Below the pieces are notes generated by a model that did not search any database, was not told where the DNA came from, and saw nothing but the letters and a program-made list of their open reading frames with translations. The translations under genes and the position numbers were made by a program. A DNA stretch of 47,819 nucleotides from Chitinophaga tropicalis (GTDB lineage: Bacteria; Bacteroidota; Bacteroidia; Chitinophagales; Chitinophagaceae): assembly GCF_009758205.1 (NCBI RefSeq), contig NZ_WRXN01000024.1, positions 1 through 47,819 on the forward strand. Direction: 5' to 3'. Positions 44,001 through 47,819 of this stretch are shown in pieces; positions within the stretch are counted from its first letter, which is position 1; each line of letters opens with the position of its first letter.

Positions 44001-44358
44001 GCCTTGCTACAATGTTAACCTCGTTAAGATCACGGGTACCGGCTGCCAGGTTGAAGTTGATGGTCCTCCTGTCATTGATGCCCTGCACAATGGTCTTATA
44101 ACTGATAAAGGATACCGAGATCCTGTGTTGCATATCAGCTACCCTGAGTGCAAAATTGCCGTCTATATCGGTCACCACACCGGCTATAGTACGCCCGTCC
44201 TTGTCCAGTTCCACAACGGATGCCCCGATAATGGGCAGGCGTGTTTTGGCGTCCAGCACCCTTCCCGTTACTGTTATTTTGGGTGCTGTTTTCTGTGCTG
44301 TTGCCGGCAAATAAGTTAAATATAACAGACAAAGAATGACTATATAAAGTTTGTTCAT
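41080..44358 (-). CDS. SusC/RagA-family TonB-dependent outer-membrane transporter
   Basis: 1092 residues. The signal peptide ends near LPATAQ (22). A CarboxypepD-regulatory-like domain (about 28-110) contains VTGRVLDAKTRLPIIGASV. The plug is marked by LQGRLPGVDIGTTSGDPGAG, VRIRGTASINGSANPLIVLD and DITVLKDAAATAVWGSRAANG. The barrel ends in FLFGISASF with a terminal aromatic, as needed for outer-membrane assembly. No STN domain. It lies 3 bp after the large FAS1 gene and 19 bp before its SusD partner. Confidence 0.95.
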   Translation of the reverse strand: MNKLYIVILCLLYLTYLPATAQKTAPKITVTGRVLDAKTRLPIIGASVVELDKDGRTIAGVVTDIDGNFALRVADMQHRISVSFISYKTIVQGINDRRTINFNLAAGTRDLNEVNIVARQAVDNGTGMQVESRNSTLATASIKAKELEELSAASIDQALQGRLPGVDIGTTSGDPGAGMSVRIRGTASINGSANPLIVLDGMPYNTEVPSDFNFGSADEQGYAQLLNIAPSDIRDITVLKDAAATAVWGSRAANGVLIINTKRGTIGRPSITYNFKGSVSRQPPNIPLLNGDQYSTLIPEEIANTNGLPLNINVNKEFLFDPYDPYWYYNYSNNTDWVKAITRTGFMQDHNVSMTGGGEKARYYASIGYLDQKGTTKGTALKRITSKINLDYNVSSRIRFRSDITYTHVDNDLNYVPNKNYQVRGVAYTKMPNMAIYEYDEYGNETPNYLSPASNIQGQYYNTYNPVAMVMEGMYQQIGERITPKFNIQYDIIPSVLMATFDVQFDINNTKSKTFLPRISTGRPVTETVVNRAGDSDGDVFDVFTKTNLIYTHPKNNEKHRLQGLLSIQTDDLNYVSHNVLTSNTASSQFQDPSNPSRTSNADLKLESVQGRTRSIGVLLQGQYGWLDRYIINAGVRGDGNSRFGPNNRYGLFPSVSMRWRVSGEPFMKRYKFIDDLSFRASYGHSGSAPPDKAVWNYFNTYMPFSYSYMGMSGVYPSNMELSNLKWQTVIGQNLGFNLWLFRNRIRLDVEAYRNRTKDMFYEDLRTPSYSGFSSVAMNVGTMDNQGWEILLNTIPFKTKNWQIGFDMNIARNINVVREVSEFFPRENNVAINQNGLYKTYLQIGNPFGSYYGFRYKGVYKDKDATVVKDANGHQVPGANGQTLYMRFNYPATDYIFQPGDAMYEDINHDGNIDNRDIVYLGNGIPKITGGFGPNITYRGTLKLTSYFVYRLGYDLVNQADINTSNMYGYDNQSTVVLKRWRNPGDVTNVPRALYRSGYNWLGSDRYVQDASFVRLQAVTVRYNFGRRILDRLGLRSASCYLTAENLYTWTKYKGQNPDVSMKGDNDPFAYPVDNALTPPPKNFLFGISASF

Positions 44359-44361
44359 AGA

Positions 44362-46563
44362 TCAGATCTTATACCTGAGAAAATTGCTGATAGAGTGGAT
44401 CACTGTGCGGTTGGACAGGTTATTGCTCCTGTTCACCTTCATGTTCGAGCTGTTGTTAAAAGCGTCCCTCAGCTCCATGGCATTATGTTGGTTGATAATA
44501 TTGAGAAAGGTAAGTTCCCCGCCATTGGTCTTGAGCATTGTTTCAAAAGCCCCGTTCTTTTTGCCGTCCGGTACTACAGTGTTCCGGTTCAGCATATGGT
44601 AGTAAATGAAGTTGAGCACTTTGTCTTTATCGGCCGCAGCGGCAGGTGCAAAATTGGGTACGCCTGTTCCAGCATCACCCGGCAGCCAGCCTTCCTTTAC
44701 AGCTGCTGAAATAGCAGCATTGTCGGGAACGAATACGGTATAGAAAGTACCGGGCGAAGTACCCAGGATATCCTTGGTGGATGTCCACAGGGTAGAGTTC
44801 TTCAGGTATTGGAAGAAGGAGTTGTAATCATTCGGATAGGCGGTTGCCAGTTTTTCCAGGTGAAATCCTATCGGGTTCTCTGTGAAGGTGAGCAGCCCGT
44901 CGGCATAGTACACCTTTCCGTTCTTTGTATCGCCAACACTTTGAATATGCAGGACCTTGCCCGCATCTGCATTACCGCTGGAGTATACAGTGTTATTGCT
45001 GTATTTGATGTATTCCCCGTTCCAGGCTTCTACTATGCCTTCTCCTGAAAGATCGTTCAGTTCTCCGTTGTTGGTAGGCAATACAGAGGTTTGCAGGATA
45101 CGGAATAGCCTGTCCTGAGCACCTGATCCATATTGTACCGTACCTCCTGAAGCCTGGTAGGCCCATTCGTTCCGATCTACATTAAAGTCATAGCCGGCAG
45201 CCCTTACCATATCGTCCGGCATCATGAACAGGGTATAGTTCAGGGAAGGGTTGATGATGGAGAACTTAAGATCGGCATCCAGTGCACGGGTCATCAGAGA
45301 ATAAGCAGGGTCCAGGAATGCTTTCCCATATACTGTCCTGAACACATTGGCATCCTGTACAGCATTGATGCCATAAAAGATCCCGTTGCTCAGCATCTTT
45401 TTATCTATTACATCAGATAAACTGAACGTTGGTACTTCCTGCTGACTGTTGCCTGTTACGGCCAGCTTGTTAGGCCATACAGAAGTTTGCCACATATGCG
45501 CGTTCAGCAGGCTGAGTAAGACTGCCGGCGGAGCGGCTTCAAAGGAAGAATAATGTGTCAGTATCTGGCTTACATAAGGGCGGAGCGCGTTATTGGTAGG
45601 TACTACCAGTGTCCAGCCGGAACGTTGCGCATCCGTGCTGGCCAGCAGGTAGTTCTCGTTGTTGGGAGAAAACGCCAGCGCAGCGCTGTAGATTTTTACG
45701 AATACAGAATCCGTTGACCCTGTCAGGACATTGTTACGATGGGTCAGATCAGCATTGGACTGGTAAAAGACCAGTTTTTCCAGCAGACTCCTGAATTCAC
45801 TGTATTCCGGGTTAGATGCCAGGTACCGTTCCAGGTTCTGCAGGGGCAGTACCACTTTGTCTATTTCATGGATGATCCCATTCTCTGCAGCTATGTCGGC
45901 ATTCACTACTGCTGCATCCACTACGTTAAAACCACTAAAGGAGGTATTGGGATAAAAGAACTGGTAATCAGCCGCACTTAATCCGTTAGCAGCAAAGAAC
46001 CCTGAAATGAAATAAGGGATGTTCTTATTATTATTATCATTGGTTACATAGGTGCCATTCCTGTTGGCGGCAATCACCTTACCGGGACGGCTATCTTCCG
46101 TATACACCCAATCATAATAGGCTGTTTTCCGTTTATAGGCCTGGCTGGTGTCTGGTCCGCCAGTTCTCTGATAATTGGTCAGCTGCTCCTTCCGGTAGGC
46201 ATTATATACCAGGCCGAAAGTAACGATCTTCCTGGCCATCAGTGAGTCAATGCCGTCCACACCACTGATGCCCTGCTCTTTGAAGAACTTTTCAAATGCG
46301 GCATCGTTGGGAGCGAAAAAGGTCCAGTACCCTGACTTGCTCAAAATGTCCTTATACCCCGCCTTATCTATAGTGGCAAGCAGGTAGGTAAAATTCTTTT
46401 TCGCCTGTAATTGCTGGTATATAGGGGACGCCAGCCAGTCCGGCCGGCCATAATATTCTTCAAATTCCTTTTTCCGGCAGCCACCCAGTACAGTACAGAA
46501 TAAAAGGAACAGAATAAGCCCTCCATACCCGGAAACAGACCGTTTCGGATATTTATTTTTCAT
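44362..46563 (-). CDS. Large FAS1 (fasciclin) domain lipoprotein, about four domains
   Basis: 733 residues with lipobox LGGC (Cys29). Four FAS1-like units can be traced: about 45-230 (YWTFFAPNDAAFEKFFKEQG to ENGIIHEIDKVVLP), about 235-400 (WTLVVPTNNALRPYVSQIL to SNGIFYGINAV), about 402-570 (YTLFMMPDDMVRAAGY to GKVYYADGLLTF) and about 575-733 (YTVFVPDNAAISAAVKEG to RTVIHSISNFL). It is the first gene of the seven-gene operon, with its start 311 bp from the divergent 66-aa gene, so the operon promoter should lie in that gap. It lies 3 bp from the SusC start, implying coupled translation. It probably acts at the cell surface with SusCD. Confidence 0.87.
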   Translation of the reverse strand: MKNKYPKRSVSGYGGLILFLLFCTVLGGCRKKEFEEYYGRPDWLASPIYQQLQAKKNFTYLLATIDKAGYKDILSKSGYWTFFAPNDAAFEKFFKEQGISGVDGIDSLMARKIVTFGLVYNAYRKEQLTNYQRTGGPDTSQAYKRKTAYYDWVYTEDSRPGKVIAANRNGTYVTNDNNNKNIPYFISGFFAANGLSAADYQFFYPNTSFSGFNVVDAAVVNADIAAENGIIHEIDKVVLPLQNLERYLASNPEYSEFRSLLEKLVFYQSNADLTHRNNVLTGSTDSVFVKIYSAALAFSPNNENYLLASTDAQRSGWTLVVPTNNALRPYVSQILTHYSSFEAAPPAVLLSLLNAHMWQTSVWPNKLAVTGNSQQEVPTFSLSDVIDKKMLSNGIFYGINAVQDANVFRTVYGKAFLDPAYSLMTRALDADLKFSIINPSLNYTLFMMPDDMVRAAGYDFNVDRNEWAYQASGGTVQYGSGAQDRLFRILQTSVLPTNNGELNDLSGEGIVEAWNGEYIKYSNNTVYSSGNADAGKVLHIQSVGDTKNGKVYYADGLLTFTENPIGFHLEKLATAYPNDYNSFFQYLKNSTLWTSTKDILGTSPGTFYTVFVPDNAAISAAVKEGWLPGDAGTGVPNFAPAAAADKDKVLNFIYYHMLNRNTVVPDGKKNGAFETMLKTNGGELTFLNIINQHNAMELRDAFNNSSNMKVNRSNNLSNRTVIHSISNFLRYKI

Positions 46564-46873
46564 AACGGGTAATATTTAATCGTGCTTAGCTACATTGATG
46601 GATTTTGGTGGTATTGTCCATGGGCTAAGTTAGCAGGGGGAGTGAGTAGTAAAAATGGAGAATTATACTATTTCATGGAAAAATAGGCGGGGAAGAGCAT
46701 GGAAAATCTGGTGCAGGGATGGAAAAAAAGACAGGGATCCATTCCAAAACAACGGCAACAATTACCATACATAACCTGGCTTTTATTCTTATATATACAG
46801 TCATAAAAACATATGACAAAAGAAATCAATAGTTTATCCGTCTTTAAGTTGTTGAAAAATATTAAATTTACGT
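46564..46873. other. Divergent intergenic region, promoter region of the FAS1-SusCD operon
   Basis: 310 bp between the divergent FAS1 operon and the 66-aa gene. A/T-rich toward the right. I found no exact TAnnTTTG element and no strong hairpin. A minus-strand frame here (46,668-46,880) has a cysteine- and phenylalanine-rich composition unlike a real protein. Confidence 0.5.
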
Positions 46874-47074
46874 ATGACAACTACGACGTACCATAGGATC
46901 AAGGCTCTTTTAATGGAGCAAAGACGTCAGATATCTAATTCTCCCAAAGCAGCCGCTCAATTACTCGACGAATTAGGCATCCGGGATCTTTTGGTACAGG
47001 TTTCTCCAAAAATCAATACTATAGGGAAGACAGTCGCTCCAAAAACAGCTCACAAGAAATCCGTTGCGAAATAA
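46874..47074 (+). CDS. Small basic protein, unknown function (possible antitoxin)
   Basis: 66 residues. A predicted helical segment (HRIKALLMEQRRQISN) is followed by SPKAAAQLLDELGIRDLLVQ, and the C-terminus is lysine-rich (HKKSVAK). I do not recognise a family. It ends 50 bp before an ADP-ribosyltransferase-like gene on the same strand. A short basic protein followed by a toxin-like enzyme is the usual toxin-antitoxin layout, so an antitoxin role is a guess from context. Confidence 0.5.
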   Translation: MTTTTYHRIKALLMEQRRQISNSPKAAAQLLDELGIRDLLVQVSPKINTIGKTVAPKTAHKKSVAK

Positions 47075-47124
47075 TAAGCAACTGGATTTTCACACACAAA
47101 TTCTTTTAATACACCAACCATAAT

Positions 47125-47727
47125 ATGTTATCCCAATCTTATATCTATTCATCCGATCCCGGATTAATAATTGGATTTCACGGCTGCGATCAGGAGGTGA
47201 GAGATAAAATAGTATTAAACCAAACTACTTTAAGAGCCAGTAAAAATAAATGGGACTGGCTTGGTGAAGGCATGTATTTCTGGCAGAATAACTATGAACG
47301 GGCATTACACTACGCAATTGACCCTCCGGGGAAAATCAAAATTAAAACGCCTGCAGTATCAGGGGCCATCTTTAACCTGGGGAATTGCCTGGATTTGACA
47401 GATAAACAGGGAATTGACCTGGTTAAAACTTCATATGAAACTCTAATTAAGTCTGCACAAGCTGAAGACAAAAAGTTTCCACGTAACATTAACCCTAAAG
47501 GAGATCCTGGCTCTAAAGACAAAATTATCCGAAATCTTGACTGCGCCGTCATAAATAATATTCATACATTGATTGAAAAAAATGAGGAACCTCCCTTCGA
47601 ATCAGTAAAAGCCGTATTTTTTGAAGGGAAAGAACTTTATGAAGGAGCTGGATTTTTAGATAGAACACATGTACAGATCTGTATCAGAAACCCAAGAGAC
47701 TGTAAAATGAACTGTGTCAAAGGTTAA
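47125..47727 (+). CDS. ADP-ribosyltransferase-like protein, putative toxin
   Basis: 200 residues. GFHGCD (17-22) matches the H-G strand of PARP/ART enzymes, where His binds NAD. LRASKNKWDWLGEGMYFW (36-53) matches the second strand, with a Tyr in the position that stacks on nicotinamide. ERALHYA (58-64) follows as the usual helix. A late acidic patch (VFFEGKELYEGAGF, about 165-178) and THVQICIRNPRDC near the end complete a pattern I associate with a widespread but unnamed bacterial family. The catalytic Glu cannot be fixed. Assignment as an ART is inference from motifs. A hairpin overlaps its stop codon. Confidence 0.6.
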   Translation: MLSQSYIYSSDPGLIIGFHGCDQEVRDKIVLNQTTLRASKNKWDWLGEGMYFWQNNYERALHYAIDPPGKIKIKTPAVSGAIFNLGNCLDLTDKQGIDLVKTSYETLIKSAQAEDKKFPRNINPKGDPGSKDKIIRNLDCAVINNIHTLIEKNEEPPFESVKAVFFEGKELYEGAGFLDRTHVQICIRNPRDCKMNCVKG

Positions 47728-47760
47728 AATAATTTCCTGACCTTTAACACAAGTTTCTTT
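47713..47760 (+). terminator. Hairpin and T-run at the end of the ART-like gene
   Basis: TGTGTCAAAGGT (47,713-47,724) and ACCTTTAACACA (47,740-47,751) pair with one mismatch, followed by a T-rich run (TTTCTTTTT). It overlaps the stop of the ART-like gene, so it is a likely terminator. It also lies just before a transposase start, so it could instead belong to an insertion sequence end. Confidence 0.5.
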
Positions 47761-47762
47761 TT

Positions 47763-47819
47763 ATGAGCAAGAATGATCAATTTGATTACGACGGCCTCAA
47801 GAAAAAGGCCTTAGAACAG
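47763..47819 (+). CDS. IS256-like transposase, N-terminal 19 codons (partial at window end)
   Basis: MSKNDQFDYDGLKKKALEQ resembles the start of IS256/mutator-family transposases in Bacteroidota, which begin with a short acidic segment followed by FxxxALKxxAIEQ. The gene runs off the window. Only 19 residues are visible, so the family call is tentative. Confidence 0.5.
   Translation, partial: MSKNDQFDYDGLKKKALEQ

Noticed and set aside
46668..46880. 70-codon minus-strand frame upstream of the FAS1 operon
   Set aside because: Cys/Phe-rich translation unlike a real protein and overlaps the start of the divergent 66-aa gene.

Overview
The window looks like a chromosome segment from a Bacteroidota member of the Chitinophagaceae, most likely Chitinophaga or a close relative. 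The evidence is two SusC/SusD pairs, many lipoprotein signal peptides of the hydrophobic-x-x-C type, exported glycoside hydrolases (GH43, GH92, GH78, GH127-like), and weak Shine-Dalgarno usage. I assigned the genus from gene content alone; no 16S or marker gene is present.

Region 1 (about 1-10,830) is accessory DNA. It opens with the tail of an ISL3-type transposase, then a tyrosine recombinase lacking two of the usual catalytic residues. Next is a two-gene Gabija defence operon: gajA, an OLD-family ATPase/TOPRIM nuclease, and gajB, a UvrD-like helicase, with overlapping ends. Beyond Gabija are three genes I could not match to a named system. One is a proteasome-beta-like Ntn-hydrolase whose Thr1, Asp17, Lys and GSG positions are recognisable. 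The other two form a convergent pair on the minus strand: a YejK/NdpA-family (NA37) nucleoid-associated protein overlapping a membrane protein with a large cytosolic domain. About 1.2 kb without a convincing gene follows. 12-bp GTTTTACACCTT-type iterons lie at both ends (about 241-264 and 10,700-10,735) and could be the attachment ends of a roughly 10.5 kb integrated island. The proteasome-like gene and the NA37/membrane pair are the best candidates here for an undescribed system.

Region 2 (about 10,830-18,750) is housekeeping and metabolic DNA: a lipoprotein with two tandem dimeric alpha/beta-barrel-like domains, a PPP-type metallophosphatase, an exported GH43 with discoidin and Fn3-like domains, a four-gene operon (lysA, a small lipoprotein, a SUFU-domain protein, a DUF4846 protein) and an ArsR-type regulator.

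Region 3 (about 18,770-31,410) has exported GH92, GH78 and GH127-like enzymes for plant-glycan side chains. It also holds an exported propeller-like protein, a HAD phosphatase, a TerC membrane protein, a methyltransferase, a membrane protein, a LigB-type dioxygenase (YgiD-like) and an acyl-CoA thioesterase. The 535-bp gap after terC holds six 11-bp tandem repeats, flanked by a pair of imperfect 33-bp direct repeats.

Region 4 (31,585-46,563) is one tightly packed seven-gene minus-strand operon in the order FAS1 x4 lipoprotein, SusC, SusD, FAS1 lipoprotein, FAS1 lipoprotein, SusC, SusD. It contains no degradative enzyme or regulator.

Region 5 (46,870-47,819) has a 66-aa protein followed by an ADP-ribosyltransferase-like protein, possibly a toxin-antitoxin pair, then the first 19 codons of an IS256-like transposase cut by the window end.
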